A stretch of DNA of 64,000 nucleotides from Cephalotrichum gorgonifer (taxonomy: Eukaryota; Ascomycota; Sordariomycetes; Microascales; Microascaceae), in the NCBI GenBank assembly GCA_900312665.1, contig ONZQ02000007.1, forward strand, positions 389,156 to 453,155, read 5' to 3'. Position 1 is the stretch's first letter, and each line of letters begins with the position of its first letter. This document shows, piece after piece, positions 44,593 through 54,925 of this stretch. The position numbers were made by a program, and so were the translations under genes. Below the pieces are notes generated by a model. It saw only the letters and a list, made by a program, of their open reading frames with translations. It had not been told where the DNA came from and did no database searches.

Positions 44593-44656
44593 GAACCTTC
44601 GTAGCACCATCGAGCCCGCTCTCGTCGGTGCGTCAGGCCACTACCACTTTCTCGAA
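44593..44656. promoter_or_regulatory. heat-shock-element-like sites upstream of HSP104
   Basis: GAACCTTC at 44593-44600 and TTCTCGAA at 44649-44656 each fit inverted nGAAn units with the 2-bp spacing bound by Hsf1. They lie 345-410 bp before the HSP104 start. Confidence 0.5.
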
Positions 44657-45001
44657 GAGAGAGAGCCTCCCTCCCTTTGATGACTTTTCATCGCTTAGCT
44701 TCCTTCCGTTCTAAAGATATATTGGAATGCTTTCGTTGAATGTCTGAGATAACTTTCTCTTCTCCTTTTACATTCCAAACAAGCCTGAAGAACAAAACCC
44801 AAAGCAGCAAAAAGCTCTCCCCCGCTCGGGCAGAGAAGAGAACCTCCATTCTGCAAGCCAGCGGAGCTTTCTCCACCACCCCATTTTGATTCATTTCTGA
44901 TACCCCTGCGAATTTCGCACATTCCAAGGCCGATAGACCCCTCACTCCACATACTCTACTTCCTCTCCGTACCCAAAAACAGCACAGATACAGCTTGAAC
45001 C

Positions 45002-47773
45002 ATGGGTTCTCGCATGGAATTCACCGACAGAGGCCAGAAGGCCGTGGAGGATGCCATGGCCCTGGCCGAGCAGTACGCTCACTCCCAGCTGCTCCCCGTC
45101 CACCTCGCCGTCTCCCTCCTCGACCCTCCCCCCGACCCGTCCAAAGACCAGGTGAACGCCGTGCCCGGAGTCTCCACCACCATGTTCAGACAAGTCATCG
45201 AGCGGGCTCGGGGCGACCCCCAGGCAGTCGGCAGGGCGCTCAAGAAGAGCCTTGTTCGCCTACCCAGCCAGGACCCTCCCCCGGAGACCGTGGGCCTGGC
45301 CCCTTCGTTCCACGCCGTCCTTAAGAAGGCGAACGAGCTCCAGAAGCTGCAGAAGGACACATACATCGGCGTCGACCACCTCATCGTCGCGCTCTCCGAG
45401 GACACCAACATCCAGGCGATACTCAAGGAGGGCATGATACCCAAGCCGAAGCTGATACAGGATGCGGTACGTGAGATCCGCGGGACCCGGAGGGTGGACA
45501 GCAAGACGGCGGATACCGAGGAGGAGCACGAGAATCTGGCCAAGTTCACCGTCGACATGACGGCCATGGCCCGCGACCAGAAGATAGACCCAGTCATTGG
45601 TCGGGAGGAGGAGATCCGGCGCGTGGTCAGGATCCTCAGCCGGCGCACCAAGAACAACCCCGTGCTCATCGGCGAGCCCGGTGTAGGCAAGACCACCGTC
45701 GTCGAAGGCCTCGCCCAGCGCATCGCCAACCGGGACGTGCCGGATAACCTCAAGCACTGCAAGCTTCTGTCACTCGACGTCGGCGCGCTGGTCGCCGGAA
45801 GCAAGTACCGAGGCGAGTTCGAGGAGAGGATGAAGGGCGTCCTGAAGGAGATTGAGGACTCGAAGGAGACCATAGTATTGTTCGTCGACGAGATCCACCT
45901 CCTCATGGGCGCCGGATCCAGTGGCGAGGGCGGTATGGATGCCGCCAACCTGCTGAAGCCTATGCTCGCCAGAGGTCAGCTACACTGCATCGGCGCCACG
46001 ACGCTCGCCGAGTACCGAAAGTACATCGAGAAGGACGCCGCTTTCGAGCGGCGTTTCCAGCAAGTCATTGTCAAGGAGCCAACGGTTGCGGAGACTATTT
46101 CTATCCTCCGAGGCCTGAAGGAGCGCTACGACCGCCACCACCGCGTGACGATCCTCGACAGCGCCCTCGTGGCGGCGTCGAACCTCGCCGCGAGGTACCT
46201 GACTAGCCGACGGCTGCCTGACTCCGCCATCGATCTCGTCGACGAGGCTGCCGCCGCCGTCCGCGTCGCGCGCGAGTCGCAGCCGGAGATCATTGACTCC
46301 CTCGAGCGCAAACTGAATCAGTATCTCATCGAGATCAAGGCTCTGGAGAAGGAAAAAGATGAGGCCTCCCAGGCGCGCCTGGCGCAGGCGCGCAAGGACG
46401 CCAAGAACATTGAGGAGGAACTCACGCCGCTCAGGGAGAAGTACCAGAGCGAAATCAAGTCCAGCGAGGAGATCCACATTGCCAAAGTCAAGCTTGATGA
46501 GCTCAAGAAGCGATTGGAGGATGCCAAGTACGAGAACGACCACAACAAGGCGGCCGACTTGCAGTACGGCGCCATCCCCGAACAAATGCAGGTCATCAAG
46601 GACTTGGAAGAGAAGAAGAAGGCGGCCGACGCCTCGCTCAGCAGGGAACAAGAAGCCGACGGCCCCATGGTGACCGACGTGGTGACGGTCGATAACATTA
46701 ACGAGATTGTGTCGCGGTGGACGGGGATTCCCGTGACGAGGTTGAAGACAACAGAGATCGAGAAGCTCGTCAAGATGGAGAAGGAGCTGGGTAAGATCGT
46801 CGTCGGCCAGAAGGAGGCCGTCGAGTCGGTCGCCAACGCCATCCGGCTCCAGCGGTCGGGCCTCAGCAACCCCAACCAGCCGCCCAGCTTCCTCTTCTGC
46901 GGGCCGTCCGGGACGGGCAAGACGCTCCTCACAAAAGCGCTCGCGGAGTTCCTGTTCGACGACCCGAAGGCCATGATCCGCTTCGACATGTCCGAGTACC
47001 AGGAGCGGCACTCGCTGAGCCGAATGATCGGTGCGCCGCCCGGGTACGTGGGGCACGACTCGGGCGGGCAGCTCACCGAGGCTCTCCGTCGCAAGCCGTT
47101 CTCGATCCTACTATTCGATGAGGTGGAAAAGGCAGCTAAGGAGGTGCTCACGGTGCTCCTCCAGCTCATGGACGATGGACGCATCACGGACGGGCAAGGC
47201 AGGGTAGTCGACGCCAAGAACTGCATCGTGGTCATGACATCGAACCTGGGAGCCGAGTACCTCACGCGGTCGACCAACCTCAGTCGCAAGATCGACCCGA
47301 CGACACGCGAGCTCGTGATGAACGCTCTTCGCAACTACTTCCTCCCGGAGTTCCTGAACCGCATCAGCTCGACGGTGATATTCAACAGGCTGAGCCGCGA
47401 GGAGATCCGCAAGATTGTGGATCTGCGGATCCACGAGGTGCAGACGCGGCTACACGACAACAACCACAAGATTGAGATCGACGTCGACGAGGAAGCGAAG
47501 GACTACCTCGCGAGCGCGGGGTACTCGCCCGCGTACGGCGCTCGGCCTCTCGCGCGCCTGATTGAGAAGGAAGTCCTGAACAAGCTAGCGATCCACATCC
47601 TCAAGGGTGCCATTAGGGATGGTGAGACGGCTCGGGTGAGGCTCGAAGGGGGCAAGATTGTGGTGCTGCCGAATCACCGTGAGACAAGCGTGGAGCCGTC
47701 TGAGATGGAGACGGACGATGAGGAGGATGCCGTCGACGAGGTTATGCAGGACGATGAGGAGCTATACGATTAG
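45002..47773 (+). CDS. HSP104: Hsp104/ClpB disaggregase
   Basis: Intronless 923-aa hexameric AAA+ chaperone that, with Hsp70/Hsp40, pulls proteins out of aggregates in cytosol and nucleus. Domains in order: N-terminal Clp-N repeats (1-150); AAA-1 with Walker A GEPGVGKTT at 224-232 and Walker B LFVDEIHLL; the coiled-coil middle domain (about 410-530, Lys/Glu-rich); AAA-2 with Walker A GPSGTGKT at 634-641 and Walker B ILLFDEVEKA; and the Clp C-terminal domain. The C-terminus is strongly acidic (ETDDEEDAVDEVMQDDEE), as in yeast Hsp104. All catalytic motifs are intact. The start agrees with the ClpB N-terminus (EFTDRGQKAVEDA). Heat-shock-element-like sites lie upstream. Confidence 0.96.
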   Translation: MGSRMEFTDRGQKAVEDAMALAEQYAHSQLLPVHLAVSLLDPPPDPSKDQVNAVPGVSTTMFRQVIERARGDPQAVGRALKKSLVRLPSQDPPPETVGLAPSFHAVLKKANELQKLQKDTYIGVDHLIVALSEDTNIQAILKEGMIPKPKLIQDAVREIRGTRRVDSKTADTEEEHENLAKFTVDMTAMARDQKIDPVIGREEEIRRVVRILSRRTKNNPVLIGEPGVGKTTVVEGLAQRIANRDVPDNLKHCKLLSLDVGALVAGSKYRGEFEERMKGVLKEIEDSKETIVLFVDEIHLLMGAGSSGEGGMDAANLLKPMLARGQLHCIGATTLAEYRKYIEKDAAFERRFQQVIVKEPTVAETISILRGLKERYDRHHRVTILDSALVAASNLAARYLTSRRLPDSAIDLVDEAAAAVRVARESQPEIIDSLERKLNQYLIEIKALEKEKDEASQARLAQARKDAKNIEEELTPLREKYQSEIKSSEEIHIAKVKLDELKKRLEDAKYENDHNKAADLQYGAIPEQMQVIKDLEEKKKAADASLSREQEADGPMVTDVVTVDNINEIVSRWTGIPVTRLKTTEIEKLVKMEKELGKIVVGQKEAVESVANAIRLQRSGLSNPNQPPSFLFCGPSGTGKTLLTKALAEFLFDDPKAMIRFDMSEYQERHSLSRMIGAPPGYVGHDSGGQLTEALRRKPFSILLFDEVEKAAKEVLTVLLQLMDDGRITDGQGRVVDAKNCIVVMTSNLGAEYLTRSTNLSRKIDPTTRELVMNALRNYFLPEFLNRISSTVIFNRLSREEIRKIVDLRIHEVQTRLHDNNHKIEIDVDEEAKDYLASAGYSPAYGARPLARLIEKEVLNKLAIHILKGAIRDGETARVRLEGGKIVVLPNHRETSVEPSEMETDDEEDAVDEVMQDDEELYD

Positions 47774-48692
47774 GCGGCGGGTAGTGTTTGGATTCGATTG
47801 GACTTTGCTGCATGATTTCACGAGTAATGATTTTTTTTGGGGAGGGGCTTGGGAGTGGTGAGATTTTGTATTTCAACAGCCGCCTAGGGTGATACGATTA
47901 AAAGGAGAGTCAGGCATGAAACGCTTGCGGGGCGTCGAGAATCGCGCTTAAAGTACATAAGTATTATATGAATCTAAATATAATATGACCAGAATCTGAG
48001 ATATCCAAAATGGCTCGCTCCCGTGTAGTGCTGTGTAAGCGGTTCCGTCATGGGCGCGACCGAGCGATTAAACCATTAAAACGGAACGAGGTAGCAGCGA
48101 ACTATTACTCTTCAAAAGTATACATGATTAATAGCCGGGGCCGTTTTCTTCGTGTTGAATATGCCTGCAAGCAAGTAAGTGCACGAGCACACACTCGGCC
48201 ATCTGACGTCACACGACATCCGTCAGGCGGGGAAGGGTAAGACACTGGGGCGGCAGCGGATGTGGTCATCAACTCCAAGATATTGGATTGGGGAGAGAGG
48301 GGTGGGGGGAATTGAAATGCAAGGAAGGTCGCCGTTGCGCTGGAATGGAGGACATTTTTGATTTGTGACCCGATGGTACCGGCGGTACATGATTATACAT
48401 ATACATCATCTGTTCCTATATATTGAAGCCCCCTCCCTCCTTTCTCCGTCGAGGTTGCTCCCCGCATCCGTGCCTCTCTCTGACCACCTTCTTCGTGGAT
48501 GCCGCTGTGAAGTGTGATTATATATACTCTCTACATATACGGCGTTGTAGGAGAACCGAATCTCGGCGATCTATATCCTCGAATCCAAACTGCGAATAGC
48601 ACCCACCCGTGCCGAAAGGCGGCCGAGACATCCGGTTTGCAGGGCATTCTATCTTTTCCCATTTCCACTCCACGGGCTACGGGTTACGAGAT
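47774..48692. other. intergenic
   Basis: HSP104 3' flank and promoter of the next gene. A 76-codon open frame from 48010 has no recognisable features. Otherwise nothing supported. Confidence 0.5.
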
Positions 48693-49203
48693 ATGGACGA
48701 TAGGGCAGAACAGGTAAAAAAGCCCGACGAGGCGAGGCTAGCGAAGACCAAGGATGACGGGGATGTGGATGGAGTTGGGTATGCAAGGAACGACACGATA
48801 GTCAACCAGCCGGTATGTTTGGCCCCCCTTCCCCCCTCTTCTTTCTTCTTATTTTGTTTGGCGTCCTCTCTGTGGCCTATCACGGTTAGCGAGCGACAGG
48901 AATGCTGAATGATAACCCCCTTTAAGATGCCGCAGGAGCCCATGATGGCGAAGACGCAGGGCAAGACGAGGTTGAGGGGCGGTGGAGACGGAGGTGTAAG
49001 TCGTCCCTAAAACTTGGCACTTGCTTGGCCTTTTTTTTTCCCTTCTCTTTCCCTATTCATATGCTTCCGTCCTACAAAATCTCGACTTGCTCCACACACA
49101 CACACACACAGCATCACTAACACTACATACTCAGGCCATCTGCTGCGGCATATGCGCCGGACTCTGCTGCTTCGAGTGCCTGGACTGCTGCGGATGTTTC
49201 TAA
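48693..49203 (+). CDS. small CYSTM-like cysteine-tailed protein
   Basis: Three exons, too fragmented to show as one open frame: 48693..48812, 48936..48995 and 49135..49203, all phase 0, giving 82 aa. Donors are GTATGT and GTAAGT, with CAG acceptors and a CTAAC branch before the last exon. The N-terminal part is polar and charged. The last exon is AICCGICAGLCCFECLDCC plus GCF, the pattern of the C-terminal cysteine-rich transmembrane module (CYSTM), a family linked to stress tolerance and probably membrane-anchored, perhaps palmitoylated. A CA dinucleotide repeat sits in intron 2. An alternative acceptor at 48927 would add three residues. It lies between HSP104 and catalase. Confidence 0.65.
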
Positions 49204-49398
49204 CCCGACCTTTTTGCGCGAAATCATTGGCAATAGCCACATAATACCTAATTTAAACAGCCTGGAATTTAATGCGAACTTATTCGATTGACCAAATCGT
49301 CTGCGCTTGTATAGCTCAAACCAAATCATTCTGAAACTCCCACTAACTACTCTCCTTTCTCTCTCCTTCTTTCTTTCTTTTTTCTCTCTCTATTATTA

Positions 49399-49421
49399 TT
49401 TTTTTTTTTTTGGGGGGGGGG
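49399..49421 (+). repeat. T13G10 homopolymer junction
   Basis: Thirteen T then ten G immediately past the catalase stop codon (catalase is on the minus strand, so this is its 3' UTR). Confidence 0.8.
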
Positions 49422-49434
49422 TTTCGCCCTCAAC

Positions 49435-51068
49435 TTATTTGACTTCCTTCTCCGTCGCCGCCTGTATCTTGGCTCCTAGCCCGGCATCCACCTTCTTGAA
49501 CATCTCGTACGTCCTGTTCCTCGTCGCCTCGTGCGCGCCCGAGAGGTGTACCGCCACGTTGTGCACGAAATTGTCCTGCTGGCCGGGTGTCCTGCCGAGC
49601 ACCTCCCACAGGCCCTTGGGCTGCACGTAGTCGTCGTCGTTCACCTCGGCAAACACGTCGTAGACCGCCCGCCCGACCCACTCCTCCTTCGCCGCCGCCG
49701 GGTTGACGCGCTTGTACGTCAGCGGCCGGTAGTTGGACGGGTAGTTCGGGTTGGCGCCGTAGTTCCCGTTGACGGCCATGCCGCCGTCGCGCTGGAAGGG
49801 GTTGAAGGCGTGGAGGGGCGCGTTGACGGGGATCTGCTGGTAGTTGACGCCGAGGCGGTGGCGATGCGTGTCCGGGTACGAGAAGAGGCGCGACTGGAGG
49901 ACCGGGTCGGCCGAGGGCTCGACGCCGGGCACGAGGTGCGAGGGCGAGAAGGCCGCCTGCTCGATCTCGGCGAAGTAGTTCTCCGGGTTCCTGTTGAGCG
50001 TGAGCCTGCCGAAGGGCCGGAGGGGCACCTCGCCCTGCGGCCAGACCTTTGTGAGGTCGAAGACGTTCCAGCGGAACTTCTTGGCCTGCTCGGGCGTCAG
50101 CACCTGCACGTACACCGTCCACGACGGGTGCTCCCCCCGCTGGATGGCCTCGAAGAGGTCCTGCGTGTTCCAGTCCGGGTTGTCGGCGGACATCTTGGAG
50201 GCCTCCTCGTTGTTGAACGTCTTGATGCCCTGGTCCGTCTTGAGATGGATCTGCGTGTAGACGTACGACCCGTCGGGCTTGACCCACTTCGTGGTGTGGC
50301 CCGAGTACCCGTTCATGTGGCGGTACGAGTACGGCGTGCCGCGGTCGGAGAAGAGGTGCATGAGCTGGTGCACCGACTCGTGGTGCGAAGAAAGGTAGTC
50401 CCAGAACATGGTGGCGTCCTTAAGGTTCGTCTGCGGGTTGCGCTTCTGCGTGTGGATGAAGAGGGGGAAGTTGGTCGGGTCACGGAGGAAGAAGATGGGC
50501 GTGTTGTTGAAGACCCAGTCCCAGTTTCCCTCCTCGGTGTAGAACTTGATGGCGAAGCCTGGGGCCTGTCAGCACCTGGGCGTTGCGACCACGATTACAG
50601 GCGACGTGAGCACATGCACGGGGGAAAGGTCCTACCTCGAGGATCGCGGGCGGTGTCGGCGGAGCCCTTCTCTCCACCGACGGTAGAGAACCGGGTAATG
50701 CACTTGGTCTTCTTGCCAACGCCGAGGAGCATGTCGATGGAGGTGATGTCGCTGATGTCGTGCGTCACCTCGAACTGCAGACGGGCATTAGCATGATTCT
50801 CTCTTACAAGGTTGGGATTGCGCGCGCGCCAACGACGTACCTCGCCGTAAGCTCCAGCTCCCTTGGCGTGAACGACACGCTCGGGGATCCGCTCGCGGTC
50901 AAAGTGGGAGAGCTGATCGATCAGGTGGAAGTCCTGGAGAAGCAGTGGGCCCATTGGCCCGACGCGCTGGAAGGCGTGAGGGTTGTTGACGGGAGCTCCA
51001 TTGGAAGTCGTGTACGTCGGCTTCTCGTTGTACCGGTAGGTAGAAGCGGGAGCAGGTTGACCGCCCAT
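49435..51068 (-). CDS. small-subunit monofunctional catalase
   Basis: Haem catalase that breaks down H2O2. Exons are 51068..50841, 50774..50636 and 50558..49435 (496 aa, as expected for clade-3 small-subunit catalases). Introns of 66 and 77 nt have GTACGT..GCAG and GTAGGA..CCAG ends, and phases fit. Catalytic His67 sits in RVVHAKGAGAYGE, the catalytic Asn in NWDWVFNNTPIFFLRD (about 140), and the haem-ligand Tyr in RLFSYPDTHRHRLG. The C-terminus ends EKEVK, not a canonical SKL-type peroxisomal signal, so its location is uncertain. The start MGGQPAPAS was chosen over an upstream in-frame ATG because it aligns with family N-termini. It converges with the CYSTM-like gene. Confidence 0.92.
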
Positions 51069-53400
51069 TATGACAGAGGCGAATACCGTGGTGAGCTTGC
51101 TGGTGATGACAGGTGAGAGTGGTGATAATGAGTAGTCTAGTCCAGGTCTCAAAAACAGTCTTCTACCTCCGGACGTAGCGGGGATCAAGGAAATATAGCT
51201 TCTAGTGCAAGTAACGTCACACAGGAAGGGGAACGAGATCGATCTAGAACAGGGGGGGAAGAGAAAAGAGGGGGGAGGGAGTTATTCTCGGGAATCGAAT
51301 GTTGTTAAAGCTGCACCTCCTTACACTTATACACCATGTACAGTTGGTTTCACCGACACGTCGCCGTCCGTCAGTCTGCATGGGGATTATGCAGAGAAAA
51401 AGTTCACCATCCTGGTTCTGAAATGCTGTTAACCTCACTCAACGGTGATATGACGACAGGAACCTGTCAGTACCCTCGGAGCTCCTTCAGGCCGAGACAT
51501 TTTGCCTCTCTAGTCTAGGTGGTGTCTGCTCGTTCGACGTACCGGTTAGCTATACCTACCCACATAAGCCAGGTGACGGATGTACCCCCGTGAATTCAAG
51601 ATATACGAGCCGGGGACCAGGATGGGGAGCAAGTGGGGAAGTTAGGCCCAAAAGAATGACCAAGGTCTATGGTCACAAGAAAGGCGTAAAAGCAAGAGCA
51701 CCTCCCTAGGGTCAATTACATTTATTTATTGAGTGCGTGTTTCGTTTCTTCGGGTACGGTAGCCACCGACCGGCCCCGCTACAGCTACCGATACCGCGGG
51801 GTAGGGGCCAATTAAAAGAGACGATTATGAAATCGAGCGCCGGTATTGCTGATGCGTGACCTCTGGTCCTTCCAGAACATACCAACTAGCATTAGCACAT
51901 TCTTTTTATACGTCTTTATACGTGTATAAGTTTGTGTGGAGAGCTATTCCCCAAAAAGCTCTGACCATTAAACTTCGGACTTGGGCTGTTGCTAACCCGA
52001 AAGCCGCTGGGCCACTGCGACCGGCAGACGATGAATGGCACTGGAGGAAGCATCGGCGGTGAGTTGAAGGCGGTCTCGGCGCCAAGCGATACCTAGGCCA
52101 TTCCACTTCACCGGGGGACTCGCCCCGCCGTATCCATCAGGTGGACCGATGGTAATCGGAAGTCTGTGGCCATACAGGTAAGTAAGTACCTTGCGTGCAT
52201 GGCTACATTGGCTACTCTGAAAGGGAAGGACACCAGGTGGACCTGCGTCTGTATCTGCCGTGGAAGCTACATTACGTTTCGAAGACACCCACCCATCCTA
52301 TCACTACATGTAGTATTTGTAATACGGGTATGAACGGGGTCATCATCTTAAGACGTTGATATACCCATCAAATGATGTAGCTACAAGAATCTGAATCTGT
52401 ACAGGAGGCTTCAATCCTCTGTATACTGGCGCTGTCTACTTCGGAAGCGTTATGAATGTATATGTGGAATGGCCTTGCACCCACCACGTTTCTCCCCGCT
52501 TCATTCTTTTCTCATGCCCCGATCGGGACGCCTGCCCTGTAATGTACAAGTGGCCCCGGTAGACAGGATCGGCCCATGCCCGCTTCGAACACCGCAGCCA
52601 CCCTAAATGACGGTGTAGGGCGAAGAGAGCCTGACAGTGCCCAACTCTTTTGCAATGCGTTGTTTCAAGACATTGTCTCACCATCGGCCAAGGTAGGGAT
52701 TTCCTCATATCCCTCGGCCAACAGTCTGGGCTAGGGTGCAAGGAGCGGCGACCTTGGCGTAGGAGGACCTGGATGACCTCAGACTGCAGTGAGCAGAAGC
52801 ATCCAATATGGGGTGGCGTAGCATCACATAGCTCTCCAAACCCTCTACGAGATACTCCAACGAAGAGGGGTCCCTCCGCAGACGCCCAAGCCCCCGAGTC
52901 ATGCCGAGCATGGCCCGGGTACTCTGTCTCCAGCAGCGACCAACTGTGCATCTTGCACCAAGGACGTTCCGGCAGCGAGCCCTGCTTTTTCTAGAGAAGT
53001 TGGATGGATCCTTCCCTTTCATGATAAAGCACGTTTCACGCGCCCTTCTCCCCCCATTATGCTAGCGGCCAGAAAGCGGGGCCCGCTGTCATGTGGATGG
53101 AAGAGAATACTAATGCTGGGGTCTCGTCTGGGGGGGTTAAGTTTTTGGTGTCGCGCTATGAAGAAGGTCCACTGGCTGTTGTATCGAGTATGGGGTTTAC
53201 GGTCCAAATACTCTTCCTGCGGACGTGAGGCGACCGCCACAGCGTCCCAAGAGTCCGGCCGAACGGCGGGCGTAGGGTTATTATTAGAAGGTTGGTATAG
53301 TATTCTTGTTGTACAAACAGAAGTTGCAAAGTCATATCCCTCTTTCCATTCATGCAGGGCTGGGGACCACACCACGTCCCCTGCCTTCCGTAACATGTCG
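51069..53400. other. 2.3-kb intergenic region
   Basis: Catalase promoter and ARL1 3' flank. Open frames of 125-171 codons on either strand near 52436-53436 have no family resemblance and overlap each other. I support no gene. Confidence 0.5.
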
Positions 53401-54257
53401 CTACTCCTGGTTGACAGTTTGCTAGAGACGGGGTGACGTTAGCATCTCTTCATGAACCCAACCTCCCGCACTGTCTGTCTCATTCCAGGGATGCGAGAGC
53501 AAGCGGCGAGTAGATTCTTGGGAGGATAAGACTTACCACCAACCAGTCCATCCCCTCATCAACACCAGTCCCATCCACCGCCGAACAGGCCACGATCGTC
53601 CAGTTCCGATCCCTAAGCTCGCTCAACCTCAGTGCCTCCGATATGTCCGCCGCGCCCTTGGCCCCCGGTTGGTCCTGCTTGTTGGCGAACACGAGCAGCG
53701 CCGCGTCCTTGAGCTCGTCCTCGTTCAGCATGGCCGCCAGCTCGTCCGACGCCGTCTGCAGCCGCTCGATATCCGTGGAGTCGACGACGAAGATCACGGC
53801 CGCCGTGTTCGCGTAGTAGCACCTCCAGTAGGGGCGGATGCTAGTTTGGCCTCCGAGGTCCTGCGTTTCGTTAGGGTGTGCGTGTTGCTTAGAGGGGGGG
53901 TAGGGGCAGGGAAGGACGGGTTACGTACCCAGACGTTGAAGTTGAGGTTCTTGTATGTTACCGACTCCACGTTGAACCCTATCGTGGGTATCGTCGTAAC
54001 GACCTCGCCGACCTGGGCTGCATTAGTGCTGATGTCCCATGCTGCTTCGAACTTTCAACATACCTTAAGCCTGTATAGAAGCGTAGTCTTTCCCGCGTTA
54101 TCCTAGTATTTCGAGTCAGGCCCATCCCTCCACTTCCCATGCTGAACCAAGATTATGGATTAGCCCTCCAGGGTTGGCGTACCAGTCCCAGTATCAAGAT
54201 CCTAATTTCTTTCTTTGACCATAGGAGGCCCGATAACCACGAAACTGAGTTGCCCAT
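53401..54257 (-). CDS. ARL1: Arf-like GTPase Arl1
   Basis: Golgi small GTPase that recruits GRIP-domain golgins. Five phase-0 exons: 54257..54183, 54102..54064, 54012..53929, 53860..53537 and 53421..53401 (180 aa). The N-terminus MGNSVSWLSGLLW has Gly2 for myristoylation. The P-loop GLDNAGKTT is split by intron 1 after GL. The effector region is VTTIPTIGFNVESV, switch II starts DLGGQTSIRPYW, and NKQD gives guanine specificity. The last exon is 21 nt and supplies QTVNQE; it is supported by a GTAAGT donor, a GCTAAC branch and a CTAG acceptor. Reading through the last intron instead would give a 17-residue non-homologous tail. Divergent from the eL39 gene. Confidence 0.9.
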
Positions 54258-54925
54258 TTTGAATGTGAAGCTGCCACGGATGAGGTGTAGGTTGAAGAGG
54301 GGTCTCCGACCGGCTGTGGGGCGCTATCGAAAGGGGTGAAGCTGGTCGTCCCTGGCGGGAGAGGCTACTGGGTGGTTTGGAGTCGTAGTTGCTAGGTGTT
54401 CGATTGGACGCCTGCTGCAGGTGGGTGGTGATTATTCTTGTCTCGGTTGGACGAGAGGAGCACTTCTCGATGCGGAGAAATAATACAAGGGTATTTAGCA
54501 ATGGCGTCAACGTCAGATCTGGGTATCGTAAAAGAACATAGAAGATGAGGCCGTCGTGTCCTTGTCAAGGGGCAGGTAGCATAATACTCTACAACTGGGA
54601 GGGAGGAGCCAGGTTCGGCTTTTGGCTTACATTATCGCCGGTGGATCTGGCACCTGGCGCACGGCCACAATAAAATTACTTGCCAGCCACAGTATTCCGA
54701 GTCTCTGTGGCTGGACACTTTTTTTTCGACCAACTGAGCACGTGCATGGTGGATCAACCGAAGCTAGCCAATGACAGCGCGGTACCCCCTCCCTCGGAGG
54801 GCCACAAACCCTCATTCAAGCAAATTTCCAAGCCGGGTCCGAATTTAGCATCTCTGTTTGTTCCATCATACACCCGATCAACCCCAGAACCTCACCTCCA
54901 TTGACTTGCGAAATCGACAGTCAAG
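54258..54925. promoter_or_regulatory. divergent promoter ARL1 / eL39
   Basis: 668 bp between two start codons. It contains a perfect 10-bp inverted repeat (54683-54714) and a CACGTG box at 54739-54744, 182 bp before the eL39 start. Cbf1-type sites of this kind occur in many fungal ribosomal-protein promoters. No gene seen. Confidence 0.5.
54683..54714. repeat. perfect 10-bp inverted repeat with 12-nt loop
   Basis: CCAGCCACAG (54683-54692) and CTGTGGCTGG (54705-54714) are exact reverse complements separated by 12 nt. They could form a stem or bind a dimeric factor. Confidence 0.7.

Larger units (their letters stand above)
43788..45001. other. divergent intergenic region mL67 / HSP104
   Basis: 1.2 kb holding the promoters of mL67 (left) and HSP104 (right). 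The CACGTG array and two heat-shock-element-like sites are listed separately. No gene seen. Confidence 0.6.

Noticed and set aside
45980..47334. Two antisense frames of 338 and 358 codons opposite HSP104
   Set aside because: Shadows of a highly conserved gene; no protein-like features.
49531..50796. 421-codon plus-strand open frame
   Set aside because: Antisense to catalase exons and crosses a catalase intron; composition is Val/Arg/Leu-rich as expected for an antisense shadow.
52436..52951. 171-codon minus-strand frame
   Set aside because: No domain, and a competing frame on the other strand; cysteine and tryptophan content typical of random translation.
53480..53536. ARL1 C-terminus reading on past DWLV into a 17-residue tail
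   Set aside because: The tail has no family similarity, and a GTAAGT donor, CTAAC branch and CTAG acceptor give the family-like ending QTVNQE.
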